Source: Clonostachys chloroleuca
Taxonomy: Eukaryota; Ascomycota; Sordariomycetes; Hypocreales; Bionectriaceae
Length of the DNA: 64,000 nucleotides
Assembly: GCA_037952775.1 (NCBI GenBank)
Contig: JBANAY010000003.1
Location: 23,436,001-23,500,000, forward strand
Reading direction: 5' to 3'
Shown here: piece by piece, positions 10,707 to 21,579 of the stretch
How the letters are laid out: every line of letters begins with the position of its first letter
How positions within the stretch are numbered: position 1 is the first letter of the stretch
Made by a program: the position numbers and the translations under genes
The notes under the pieces: generated by a model
Databases searched by the model: none
Told to the model about the DNA's origin: nothing
What the model saw: the letters and a program-made list of their open reading frames with translations, nothing else

Positions 10707-11700
10707 CTATAAGAGGACCTACCGTACAACAAAATATACTAAAGTAAAACTAATCGAGATGGCTTTCACAAGAAAACTACTCTCCAAGTGACTAACCGGT
10801 AAAATTAGTATCCCATCTACATGATTTCTTCTAACATTCCACCAAAGTACTACAATAAAGAACGCCCACTGTGTTGAGACGTTGCACTTCGTGCCACATG
10901 CAAGCTTTTTCTATAGGCAGCTCGTGCCCGGTCTAACAAAATCACCTTACTGCCTTCGACCGAGCTTTCTACCATTTCGACAGTCCCCCTAGTTGTGTTC
11001 GGGGTTTCTTGTTTGCTATCGATCTTGCTGCACGAGGCCTCGTCGCCCGTCATGTTCTTTCACATGTTCTTTCACTCGTCTACATGTAGGAAACGGTTGA
11101 GATCAGCAAAATCAGGAACAATGTGGAGATGGAAGATGCGGGGAGGAAAACGCGGAGAAGGATCGCTGGAAATCTGGAGAAATCTTTAATTACATACATA
11201 AGACAAGTTGACCATTGGGTTGACCATCGGTGAGCTCCCATAACTCTCTCTTCGACATTCAGTTGAGGTTGATGTACCCCACTAGCGTCGGACGATAGTT
11301 CCGTCGCAGAAACGCTCAGAGTCGATGTTAGTGCAGTACAAATAACTCTGAGAGCTTCTGTTCAAGTCAAAATCACCCATCATTTAATAAAATTGCTAAA
11401 AGATCTCCTCTTGATTTGTCTAGATATTTTGCCACCGAGCTTCCAAAAATAGTGTTTTATGCTCCCGTCAGGGTAGCTTATATTTCAAGGTACTGGGGAT
11501 AGCACCAGTCAGTCGAGGCCGAGCAGTGTCCAGCCTTTGGACAATGAACTAATGCGCTGCATTTGGGCCAAATACTGTCAAATCCTTAGAGTCATGCAAC
11601 CAAAGGCAAGTATAGCCTGTTGTTTTACGCTCAAGTTCGCCAGAGGTAGGTACAGACTCGCCTTCACGCTTCCAAGATCATGTGAACCCTTACTTTTTTT
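10707..11700. other. Intergenic region
   Basis: I see no gene with family resemblance here. Short frames at 10850-11053, 10995-11189 and 11537-11728 lack motifs and splice context. Confidence 0.5.
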
Positions 11701-12048
11701 GTGCCTTCAAAGGCTGGGCTCACGGTAGCCAAATCTTACATTGGGATGTCGCTTCATGAGGTTTACGTCATGGAGTGGATACATCCAAACCAAGCTCCCG
11801 GAGCCCTTTTGAATCCTGGCAATGTTGACGTATACAGCTTGGAGGAAAGGGGGAGTCTTTGGCTTTCTATCCAAAAGGATTTAACATCAGCACGAGAGTC
11901 AACACATATTTATGAGATGTATTCCAATTATCTTGGATGGAGATCTGCTGTGACCCACCTCAGGGATTTGGTTTCCGAAGAGTGTCAGAACCGGTCTAAA
12001 GCCAAGATACTGAGTAAGAGAGGTAACGATTTTAGCTTGAGCACATGA
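11701..12048 (+). CDS. Possible small gene or gene fragment, unknown
   Basis: An open frame of 115 codons has a plausible globular composition (it includes LHEVYVMEWIHPNQAPG and SNYLGWRSAVTHLRDLV). No family is recognised. It could be the terminal exon of a decayed gene. It sits in the promoter side of the Zn2Cys6 regulator at 12356 and reads the same way. A short tandem duplication of GGGCCATGCG follows at about 12101-12120. Confidence 0.25.
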   Translation: MPSKAGLTVAKSYIGMSLHEVYVMEWIHPNQAPGALLNPGNVDVYSLEERGSLWLSIQKDLTSARESTHIYEMYSNYLGWRSAVTHLRDLVSEECQNRSKAKILSKRGNDFSLST

Positions 12049-12355
12049 TCGGTCAGGCTTGAGAAAGTTTACCCGCCATGTTCCCCAGAGCTATTCGATG
12101 GGCCATGCGGGGCCATGCGGGGAATTCATGGCGAGGCGAGGGGAAGTGATTATTTCTCTCCTACAATCTCCATCCAGAGGCTCTTGGCCAGCACCAAATC
12201 CTTGTCTCTATGCAGATACCTAACAGATATACGGAGCCATTGAGAGATACCGTCACTACCTCATACATATACAGCAATATCTATGAGTCTCACAATATTG
12301 AATCCCCGCGTACGGTACAGAAGATTACATACCACGAGCGACTAATTTCTCAAAC

Positions 12356-15243
12356 ATGCCGATCACCGGCGCCGAGTCATCCACCACAAGCACGAAAAAA
12401 AGACGTCATGTCACCACAGCCTGCGTTCCATGTCGCGAGAGTAAAGTAAAAGCAAGTTGAATGGATTCTCTGCGCGATGAGAACGCGCTCTTTTGCCAAT
12501 CGCCAGGCTGACCGAATATCGCGTCCTACAGTGCGACGGCGTCACCCCTGAGTGCTCCCACTGCAAACAGAAAGGCAAAAGTTGTCGGTATCATTTCGGC
12601 GATGACAAGAGGCGGTACGTTCTCCCAAGGCGGCTCTACCATAGGCTCGGCATACTGATTTTTTGACAGAGTATCTCATCGCGTCGCGGTCGATATACTA
12701 TTTGAACGGATCGGACAGCTTCAGGCCTTCATCGCCAAGCACAATCTTGAGCCACCGGAGTGGAATAAAGAGTCGGAATCAGTGCTGGGCAGGCTTGGGT
12801 TTGATCATCATTTAGCAAATGAAGGCATTTCGAATTTCGTAAATGCCCAGAGCCACCGAGAACGCACACAAAGCAATTCGCCAGCCACACCAGATGATCA
12901 GCTCGAGCAATTTGCGCACATATCCCCAAAAGACCAGCGCCGTTCTAGGCTTGATGGTGTCTCTATTCATGCATCAGGGCCTTCTTCTGGTATCGCTATC
13001 AACGGATCTCCGCAGTTTGATGAGACGTTGAACACGGGCACCTCAACAAACGCCGTTGCGAGCCTTGACACGTCACCTCCTGCGATGGCCGTTGAACAGG
13101 CGATGGGTGATCTACAATCAGGCGACTGGTGCAGCATAGATGCAGAGACGGCAATAAGCGCTCCAGATCTGTTCAACCTCAGCCCGGAAGCATATCTTCA
13201 ATGTCATAACCCCCTCACCTTGTATGAGCAGTCCACTTTCGTCCAAGATGTCAGCTGTCCATCATTATCGGACGGGGCCTCGAGCGAGATCGATGCAACG
13301 GAGGCCCTTGTAGATCAGCTTTCTGATCGCGTGGGTACTCTACAAATCAGTCCAGATGGACAAACGCGATTCTATGGGCCAACATCAAACTTCAACCTTG
13401 TCGATATGCCAGCCCCAGACAACCTCACTGTTCACCGGACTGTACGCTATGACGGTTCTGACTACCTTGAGCGCTTAGGCCTTGAGAAGGAAGTCCCCGC
13501 TGAGCTCGAGCGACACCTCTCGGATTTATATTTCGCTTGGCAGGATCCTTCACTTCACGTAGTCGATCAAACCATGTACGCTGAATCGAAGCGGCGTTGG
13601 AGAGAAGAGGAAGAAGAAACGCCATACTACTCTGAATCCTTATGCAATGCAATGTAGGTTCATTTCTAGACAGTCCTTCTTTTAGCTTTTGGCCTTTCAC
13701 ATTTGATCAATGCTTACCGAATCTTAGCTGTGCATTAGGTGCAGCGTTCGAGCCTCGCTATCACCCATCTTTTGTCACCTTCCCAAGATCACTGGCCGAC
13801 TTTTTTGCAGATAGAGCAAAAACACTGATCGAAATTGAGTTGGACTGTCCCAGTGTTGCTACTGTTCAGGCAATGGTTGTCATCAGCGGTCACGATATCG
13901 GGTGCAAGCGGGATGCTCGTGGCTGGCTCTATAGTGGTTTGTGTTTATCTAAACTGTACGTGGACAAGATCATGTTTCTGACTTCAATGCAGGAATGGCA
14001 ATGCGGCTGGCCTTCCACCTAGCCTTGCATATGGACATGACAGCCTACGTAGAAAGGGGCATTTTGAAACCAGAAGAAGCTGAGATTCGACGGACTGCGT
14101 TCTGGGGTGCTTATATTGCCGACCAGTCAGTCTACCCCACTCTATTTGACAACCAAATGAAATAATGTTGCTAATAGAAAGTCATTCCAGCTTGTGGGGA
14201 CTCTTATTAGGTCGACCATTCCGAACGAACATGGAAGATGTCACAGTCGACAAGCCAAAAGAGATCGCCAATATGAGCTCCCCCAGATCTGGGTTCAGTA
14301 CTGCTCTGCACAGCCCGGAAACGAGGGCCTTTCCTTGGCTGATTGTACTGAAATAATAAGTCGTGAGCGAATATCATTGTGCGAGATTATGGCACCACTG
14401 GGATATGCATTGTAAGTCGGAAAGAGTTCTACCTACTCCTGAATAGAGGTTTAACTAAACCATACAGGTATGGATGTCGGACTATACCGCCAACAGTGCT
14501 TCAAGAAATGAACATGAAAGCTGTCAATGACCTTCTAAATTGGAAGAACAACCTTCCTCAAGAGCTTCAAGTTGACTTAGAAAATGTCAAGAGGCCATAT
14601 CTACCACATGTTCTCTTTCTCCAGTAAGGTCCGCTCCTACTCCAACCAGCCAGCGTACTCTCTGACACAGGCCGATAGTATGCAATATTACCAAAACATG
14701 ATCCACGCACATAGGCCGTGGATGTCCAGACTTGGTCAGCCGACCCCTCCCAAAGGCCCCGGTTGCGAGCATGCTCGTATGATGTGCATCGAATCCGCTG
14801 CTACTATTGGGAAACTTCTCTACATTTACGAGCTACAGTACTCATTCAAGAGGATGAATATCCACGGTGTTGGTATCACTTGTTCTGCGGCCTCCCTTCT
14901 CATCTTTGCCTCTATCAGTAATAACACGACACTATCCCCTCACGATACGGCATGCCATCTCAACGCCTGCCTTCGTGCCCTGGACTGTTTCAGTTCGTCA
15001 TGGGAGACGGCCAAGAAAGCGCGCGATTTCCTGGCCATGCTTCAGCGGAAATGGGGCATACAAGGGCGCGGCGGCACAGCTGGGAAGAAACGAACCAGAG
15101 CGCCAAGCTTAACTAGGCATTTGGAGAGGCATCAGTCGCTCAAGATGCATCCAACGGGGCACAAGAATAGCGTCAGTGCGATGGGCCAAGAGGCAAGCAT
15201 TGACTTAAGTTGGTTTCTAAACGACGATAGTTATATCGTTTAA
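12356..15243 (+). CDS. Zn2Cys6 transcription factor with fungal-specific regulatory domain
   Basis: Eight exons are supported: 12356-12451, 12532-12614, 12670-13653, 13728-13936, 13993-14125, 14191-14411, 14468-14623 and 14679-15243. Exons 1 and 2 build a canonical cluster (CVPCRESKVKC then DGVTPECSHCKQKGKSC; spacing C-x2-C-x6-C-x6-C-x2-C-x6-C). The first intron has a GC donor (GCAAGT) and acceptor ACAG. The middle-homology region includes CNAICALGAAF, GMAMRLAFHLALHMD, LLLGRPFRTNMEDV and LHMQYYQNMIHAHRPWM. Exons total 2447 nt, one short of a multiple of three. The frame slips at the A4 run 14257-14260, and one more A would restore it, giving 815 residues. Such proteins are nuclear and bind CGG-type sites; position suggests it controls the neighbouring metabolic genes. 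Confidence 0.85.
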
Positions 15244-15692
15244 CCAGAAGGCGATAATACTGTAAATCAAAATTTCTCTTTTTCTTTTTCAACGATCGCG
15301 AGTACATTAGTAGGCACCAGCATGTAGTGCACCTAATAGCTTACACTGATGACTTTGCATCACCTCACCTTGCTTCGAACCTCTATTAAGTTCATGGCTA
15401 GTCGGAGCTCAGAATACACACCAAACTTTTTGAAACAGGAAAAACAAACTATTTAGGCAATATGTGCATGGTTTGAAAACAATTGTTTCCCATAATCAGG
15501 TCAACACGAGTTGATTAGGCTCAAGCTATAGGGTAATCAGGAGATCGGTGTTATTGCTGACGTAAGCACGCGCCAGGTCCGGCTTCGGCTACTGACGTCT
15601 GGTCTCTCCCTCTCAAATGCTTCCGCGCGATCTCCATGTCAAGGATGTCGGTGTTATCGCATCATGCGACATGTCTTAGTTAGCACTTTGAA
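15244..15692. other. Intergenic region between two regulators
   Basis: I looked here for an upstream Zn2Cys6 exon belonging to the next gene and found none in any frame. A CRE-like TGACGTAA lies at about 15558-15565. Otherwise nothing is seen. Confidence 0.45.
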
Positions 15693-17832
15693 ATGTCTCA
15701 GCACAATGCACTCAATAACCGCTCGAGGTTCATCCCGCCAACTGAGATTGGCAGCTTTGTAGCTCTCGGCGCGTGCCGGAGCGAATTCATCGGCAGCGCC
15801 AGTGGAGTCTTCTTTGCCAACACTGTTTTCAAAGCCTTCTCAGATCTCCCAACATCCCGGGAAGTCGGCAACAGCAAAGATCTCCCCAATAAACTACCTG
15901 CCCCAGAGCCGGCACATACTTATCTGGCGGGTTCAGAGACGGAGTCGTCCCAGCAAGATGTGACACACTCTGGCCAGGTTGCCCAGTCCAGTGGGTTTTC
16001 GGCCTTGGGAATGCTCCCTACGCCCAGCATGTCAAAGGAGCTTACGATGGCTTATTTTCGACATTGGCACCCTGTATTTCCCTTCCTTCATGGACCCACG
16101 TTTCTCGAAGAAGTGAACAAGGCATACGGTGGTGTGGAGGGCGAGTCCGTTTCCATTTTGTCTAAGGGGCCTCGTCCACAAGAGGACCTTTGCCGGATGG
16201 TTACTGTCCAATGTGTCTTTGGTATTGCAGCAACTACACCTGGGCTGCAGCTTGACCACGCTTGTCGCATCCAGTCAACCCAAGGCTTACTGCAGCTTCT
16301 TGCCGCTCTCTACAACAGTCCAGATATCCTCAGCCTTCAGGCTCTACTGGCCGCAGAGCTCTACATGATCACCGCCATGTCCCTTCGAGCCGCATCCACG
16401 GTGCATGGTGCTTTGACACGGATGATGTATCACGCAGGTATCCACAGGTGCCCCTTCCGTTACCTGCAACTACCAGAACCGGTGAGGGGTATACGGAAGC
16501 GCATCTTTTGGTGTGCGTACATCTTCGATAGACATCTTGGACAAGCATTAGGACATCCCCTCAGCTTCAACGATATAGATGTTGATGTTTGCGTGCCTGG
16601 TATGCCAGAGCTGCACCGCCCTGTCCCAGTTAACCAGCCAGCGGATACCCCCGGCGACGATAGCCCTGAGCTGGTCTTGGCCCATCTTCCCCAAGGCCAA
16701 CGGCAAGAGCGTGAGCGTCTCACGGGCATGGCTGTTGAATCGCCCTTTGACGGATCTCCGGTCGAGCCAGGAGTTCGTGATTCTTCTGAAGGACAGCCAA
16801 CATCGGGCGGTGAGAAGCAGGAAACAATCTTGGGGCTAATAGCAACTCACGCACAACTTCTGGGGACAATACTCAATCTCTTTCATAATTCTATCCATAC
16901 CCGTTCGGTTGATCTGGACAGCGTACAGGAGATTACGTGCCGCGTCCATTCCTGGTGGAACCGACTACCTCTTTCCATTCAAGATAGCCCACCGGGAGGA
17001 ACAAACGATCTCACATCTCGCTACCACGTATTTTTCACCACCTTGTATAACCACAGTCTCCTTCTTCTCAACCGCCCCTTCCTCTCGCTACCAAGAGAAA
17101 GATTTGAGTTCAAATGTAGTCTTCAAGCGGCCATCAACGCTAGCCACTCGCTTCTTATGGACGTGAATCAGCACTTGGAAAACGGATTATTCTTATCCTG
17201 GCCCACGTCACTGTCCGCTGTCTGGACCGCTGGCCTCGTGGTATCCTTCGCCACTCTGCTGGATCAATACCCCTTTTCCAAATCTAAGTGGTATAGTACT
17301 TAACATCTTGTGGTATTGAGAGATGCTCTTCTAACTGTCACATAACAGTGAGCTTGAACGGTGCCTTGCCATCTTAGATCGAATGTCAAAGAAATGGTCT
17401 AGCGCGCGTCAATGTCACGCTGCCCTCAATCTTCTCTCGCGAAAGCTTATCACCAAGTATGAGATGCCAAACATGGTGCATTCTCAGTCTTATCCACCAC
17501 CACGAAGCCCGCGAAACCACAGTCTAGTTACACCAACCAGAAGAAGGGATCCTAGCGTCTCGTTGACCCCGAGAGTTTCCAAGAGGCAGCGGGTTGAAGA
17601 CCCAGGAGAACCTACTCGACAGCCTCCCCAGCAAGATGCACAGTGGGCCGCGAGCATCTACCCGAGCGAATCAACTTTCCAAACATCTCCCAATTCACTT
17701 GCAGTGCCACAATACATAGGCCCTGATTTTGGTTTTGACACATCACTGCCTGACGAATTTGGTGAAGGCCAAGATTTGATGAACGAAATTCTTAATCTTG
17801 ATTATAGCACGCTGTTTAGTGGCTCAATTTGA
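15693..17832 (+). CDS. Fungal-specific transcription-factor-domain protein without a visible Zn cluster
   Basis: Two exons (15693-17287, 17349-17832) give 692 residues. The N-terminus contains FIGSASGVFFANTVFKAFS, a segment that in full regulators follows the Zn2Cys6 cluster. The Fungal_trans region includes LTMAYFRHWHPVFPFLHGPT, ASTVHGALTRMMYHAGIH and RKRIFWCAYIFDRHLGQALG. The C-terminal tail is Pro/Ser-rich and ends in an acidic LDYSTLFSGSI. No Cys6 cluster occurs at the start or upstream, so it may have lost its DNA-binding domain, or a distant exon was missed. The intron donor is the weak GTGGTA. It is tail-to-tail with the Zn2Cys6 gene at 18866. It may act by dimerising with a partner, which is inference. 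Confidence 0.7.
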
Positions 17833-17987
17833 ACTACCCCGTTCTGATGGTGTGTTATAAGGAGTATGGAGTTACATGGCGTGATAAAAGAGGGAGTGCC
17901 CATCCACCATATCATTTCCTTGCTTACGTTGTTCTGGCATATCCATTTTCTACCACAAAAATTGGCTTTGAAATTCAGCAGGAAGCT

Positions 17988-18866
17988 CTATCTTTCCGCG
18001 AACACCAGATCCACCGTCTCTACTATCTGGAGGTTTGTCCACGGTCTCTCCAGGATAAACTCTCTTGTCTGATCTAAGTGAAGCCGACTCATGCGACGTT
18101 CGGAGGCCACTTTCCCGCAGTGCGCAGACTTCAGCTGGTCTACGATTTTCGTGCCCGTTTGGATAGCGTCCAGCAGCTGGAAGTTGTCCTGGAGCTTGCC
18201 CGTCAACAGACAATGGCTGGCTTTTCCTGGAGTCTGCTGAGACATCGGCAGATGATTCCGGCTCACAGTGTCTCATGCTCTTGACCCATTCGTTGATCCC
18301 ATCGACAGTTTTAAGAGATGTATTTTCCCACTGTGCCATCAATGATGCCTCAGCCCGTTCGCCCTCAAGAAGGCCCTCCCCTGACTCAGCTTTTGCCTGG
18401 CGGTTGGCCCAAATGGATTGTGCCAATTCGAGCGTGTCTGGTTCGAAGGCAGTTTCAATCGTTTCTGGGTTCGAAACGAGTAAGAGTTGTAGCAAAGCCA
18501 GCTCCGTGTCCCCTAGTCGACGTTCAAGTGCTTCGGTGTAGCCCTTTGCAGGACCTCTGACATCAAAGTGTCAAACATTTACTTTCGTCTATATGTATGG
18601 CTTCGACTTACCGTCTGCGGGCTGTGGGCCAGGTGCATTTGATGCCAAGCGCTTGACACCGAGAGCATTCAGGTCTTATCACGTCAATAAGATTTTGGAT
18701 GGCAGTTACCAGTACATATTATAGTATCTCACCTCTTTTCATTGCACTGCGCGAGTCTTAGTTAGCTCAGTTACGGTGATGAATAAGGGTAATGAAGATT
18801 TTCACTGACCTTTTGCTTCCGCGAGCGACAGGCGATACATGCTGCTTTGCCTCGAACTGGAGGCAT
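17988..18866 (-). CDS. Short Zn2Cys6 protein with 14-nt micro-exon
   Basis: The start is ATG 18866 (MPPVRGKAAC). Exon 1 (18810-18866) gives CIACRSRKQK. A 14-nt exon (18733-18746) supplies the third Cys as CNEK. Exon 3 (18612-18674) gives PECSRCQALGIKC. Exon 4 starts at 18556 with GPAKGYTEALERRLGDTELA, a typical linker-plus-coiled-coil after the cluster. Spacing is C-x2-C-x6-C-x6-C-x2-C-x6-C. Downstream, the frame ending near 17950 has poor coding character past about 18270, while another frame (LQDNFQLLDAIQTGTKIVDQ, ending 17988) looks natural. So an extra intron or a frame break lies around 18240-18300. No middle-homology domain is seen, so the product is about 270-300 residues. It is divergent from the dehydrogenase at 19234, which it may regulate. 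Confidence 0.65.
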
Positions 18867-19233
18867 TCTGTAATCAACGAGGACGGATCCACTCGGGTAT
18901 ACCTTACTGAGGGACCCTGTGAACTGTTAGACCTGCCGTTGTAAATCGCCCTGGAAATTATCGAAATCGAATATGTAGATGCCGATGTCGGTAGACTTTT
19001 CCGAGGGCCCAGACGTCACGACTCGGCGGTCAATCTTTCAACCGCGGCGGGGTCTTCACGTGACGACTCACATCAGCTTGCCATTGTCGAAATGCGCTTA
19101 TTCCTTTAGCCGATAATCAACCCGATCACGAGCGACCTCGGTGACCCTGCATTTATTTAAGCATAAGGTCACTTTACGGCAGATCTTCCCAGTACCGTTA
19201 ATCAGTACCATCTTCCTTACCTCAGCATTCAAT
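18867..19233. promoter_or_regulatory. Divergent promoter, Zn2Cys6 gene / tartrate-type dehydrogenase
   Basis: This 367-bp region contains CGG (19027-19029) and CCG (19042-19044) as an inverted pair with a 12-bp gap, flanked by further CGG triplets, a classic layout for Zn2Cys6 homodimers. A TCACGTGAC E-box follows at about 19056-19064, sharing CACGTGAC with the transketolase/SDR promoter. An AT-rich TTTATTTAAG element lies about 80 bp before the dehydrogenase start. Function is inferred from motifs. Confidence 0.45.
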
Positions 19234-20328
19234 ATGTCTTCTAAAACCCTTCGAGTTGCCGTCATCCCTGGTGACGGCATTGGCACCGAGGTCATGCCAT
19301 GGGGCGTCAAGTGCCTCCAAGCAACGGCCAAGGTTTTCAACATCTCAATAGAATTTGAACACTTCGACTTTGCAAGTTGCGAATACTACCAGAAGCACGG
19401 AGATATGATGCCAGCCAACTGGAAAGAACAGCTCATCGGCTTTGACGCCATCTACTTTGGCGCCGTCGGAATGCCTAACCTTGTGCCCGACGACGTGTCA
19501 CTCTGGGGCAGTCTTCTCAAGTTCAGGCGAGAATTCGATCAATATGTGAACCTCCGACCATGTCGTCTGATGCCCGGGGTCAAGTGCCCTCTCGCTGGGA
19601 AGAAGCCCGGCGATATTGACTTCTGGATCGTTCGCGAGAACACAGAAGGTGAATATAGCTCCATCGGCGGCAAGATGTTTGAGGGAACAGACCGAGAGGT
19701 GGTTATCCAGGAGACAGTTATGTCGAGGGTCGGAGTTGATCGCATTCTTCGCTACGCCTTTGAGCTGGCCAAGAGTCGCCCGAGGAAAAGGCTGACAAGC
19801 GCTACCAAGAGCAATGGAATCAGCATCACCATGCCATACTGGGATGGCCGAGTCAGCGAGATGCATAAGAACTACCCAGAAATCAACCTAGACAAGTATC
19901 ATATTGATATTCTCACGGCCCACTTCGTTGGGAGGCCGGAAATCTTCGACGTCATTGTCGGCAGCAATCTGTTTGGCGATATCCTATCCGACCTGGGACC
20001 AGCTTGCACTGGTACCATTGCCATCGCGCCCTCAGCCAACATAAACCCCGAGGGCAAGTTTCCCAGTCTATTTGAGCCCGTGCATGGAAGCGCGCCGGAC
20101 ATTGTAGGCAAGAACTTGGCCAACCCAATTGGAATGATTTGGGCTGGTCAGATGCTTCTCCAGCACTTCGGACATACAGAGGCCGCAGACGCTTTACTGA
20201 AGGCTATTGAGAGGATATTGGAGCGTTCTGAAGCCTCGGTTTTGACTCCTGACATGGGTGGAATGGGAACAACTCAGGCATTGGGAGAGGCGATTGAGCG
20301 TGAAATTTTGAGCTTGGCGGGGAATTGA
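19234..20328 (+). CDS. Tartrate dehydrogenase / D-malate dehydrogenase (decarboxylating) family
   Basis: This is an intronless frame of 364 residues, starting MSSKTLRVAVIPGDGIGTEV, the usual length for this branch of the isopropylmalate/isocitrate dehydrogenase superfamily. Visible are the N-terminal GDGIG, the substrate loop LLKFRREFDQYVNLRPCR, IVRENTEGEYSSIGG, the metal- and NAD-site segment VVGSNLFGDILSDLG-like (VIVGSNLFGDILSDLGPA), and EPVHGSAPDIVGK. The RREFDQYVNLRP type loop and GAVGMP favour tartrate/D-malate dehydrogenases over LeuB. They oxidise tartrate or D-malate with NAD, often with decarboxylation, probably in the cytosol. An upstream in-frame extension to 19141 exists, but the ATG at 19234 gives the conserved start. 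It is not broken, unlike several neighbours. Confidence 0.88.
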   Translation: MSSKTLRVAVIPGDGIGTEVMPWGVKCLQATAKVFNISIEFEHFDFASCEYYQKHGDMMPANWKEQLIGFDAIYFGAVGMPNLVPDDVSLWGSLLKFRREFDQYVNLRPCRLMPGVKCPLAGKKPGDIDFWIVRENTEGEYSSIGGKMFEGTDREVVIQETVMSRVGVDRILRYAFELAKSRPRKRLTSATKSNGISITMPYWDGRVSEMHKNYPEINLDKYHIDILTAHFVGRPEIFDVIVGSNLFGDILSDLGPACTGTIAIAPSANINPEGKFPSLFEPVHGSAPDIVGKNLANPIGMIWAGQMLLQHFGHTEAADALLKAIERILERSEASVLTPDMGGMGTTQALGEAIEREILSLAGN

Positions 20329-20454
20329 AAATTGAATGCAATAGATTAAAAGAAATTTGGAATCATATATCATTTTCGTTCCTCAGGGACAAAGTTGAAC
20401 ATTATAATACGCCCCTAGTATATATACAATATGTTGGATACCAAAATACACTTT

Positions 20455-21579
20455 TCAAGAACCTTTCCCATCAGTCATGACACTCCAGCTTTGATGCACA
20501 ACAATTCCGCCATTCTTTGAGCCATCTCTCCCTTCCTCAGTTGATCCCTGGTCAGTCTCTTGGCCAGACTGTTGTCCATTCTCCGCGGCGGCAGCACTCA
20601 CTTTGGCGCCCGCTACGTGGTCAATCATCTGATAGGCATCTTCGTCGCTGTCTATCCTGCTGAGACCTGTGTTCCCCCACCACAGCCCGCTGTTATTAGA
20701 TGCATTTTGCCTGGACCGAAGGACGCGACCCCCACTGGAGCCAGTATTCACGCCCGTCGGGTCACTGTTGGGACGTCTGCCAGGCGTATTCTGCCCATTC
20801 GGGCCGTAAGATAGAGAGAAGAACCGTCCCAGCCCAATTGCCTTGAGAATATGTCGCATACTAGGCAGGCAAGAACAGACGAGGCCTATGTTCACCTCGA
20901 CGATAGACCACAGCATGAAGTCCTTGAGGTTATACGTAGTATCGTGATCGTCAGTGGCGATTGACATGACTATCGTCAGTCTGATAATGGAGACGATGCA
21001 GATGAACAGGCCCAGCAAGAAAAGGCCGGCAAGTATGAGGCGTTGCTGAAGAGCAATGTTTAGTCTCCAGACGTACGGGATTGGCATCAACACAAGGATA
21101 AGATCCGTTATGACATTTGGTAGTGATGCGCCGAGATAGATGGACTTTGGTGGCACGCATTTTGCAGTTGCCATTGCCGTTACATCCCATTGCGCGCGGA
21201 TGGGAAGGCAACCGAATGCTCCAAGATAGACCTGAAGGGAACAAAGGTTAGAGCTTTAGGCCATATACAACAATGGGATCACGCTTACAAAAGCGATGAG
21301 CCATGCCACGACAGATGCGGCTAGGATTCGAATCGGCCATCTTGCTGCGACGGAGAAGAGTTTCCAGTAAAATGCCAATATCGTAAGTTTGATGAATCCT
21401 ATGGACACCACATATGATATCGATGCAACGTATAGACACTTGAGGAAGTATTCCAATTGTTCTGGGTTGACTTCCGATTCGCCTGTTCCAACATGTCTCC
21501 CGAGGTAGGGTCGGACACCTAAACAGCTTGAACAATCAATTAAATGGCATTTCCTAGTTGACCAATAGATTGGGAACAT
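20455..21579 (-). pseudogene. PTH11/SAT4-type integral membrane protein, apparently 5'-truncated
   Basis: Exons 21289-21579 (approximate left end) and 20455-21231 join across a 57-nt intron (donor GTAAGC, branch CTAAC). The protein shows YVASISYVVSIGFIKLTILA, AASVVAWLIAF, YLGASLPNVITDLILVLMP, AGLFLLGLFICIVSIIRLTI and SIVEVNIGLVCSCLP, as in fungal rhodopsin-like/SAT4 proteins related to the PTH11 receptor. About five of the seven helices are present. The first two helices expected upstream of GVRPYLGRHVG are not found, although a possible acceptor (CTGTTTAG) lies just before it. The upstream DNA (21600-21760) is AT-rich. The C-terminal 110 residues are hydrophilic and cytoplasmic-like. A missed 5' exon is the alternative to truncation. 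Confidence 0.65.

Noticed and set aside
14165..14190. Earlier acceptor (AATAG) for exon 6 of the regulator
   Set aside because: It gives a different frame that loses the conserved LLLGRPF block. The acceptor at 14190 keeps it.
6802..20328. Metabolic cluster as Starship cargo
   Set aside because: The captain-family gene reads leftward, away from this cluster. By the usual geometry the cluster would lie outside any such element, and no boundary was found to its right.
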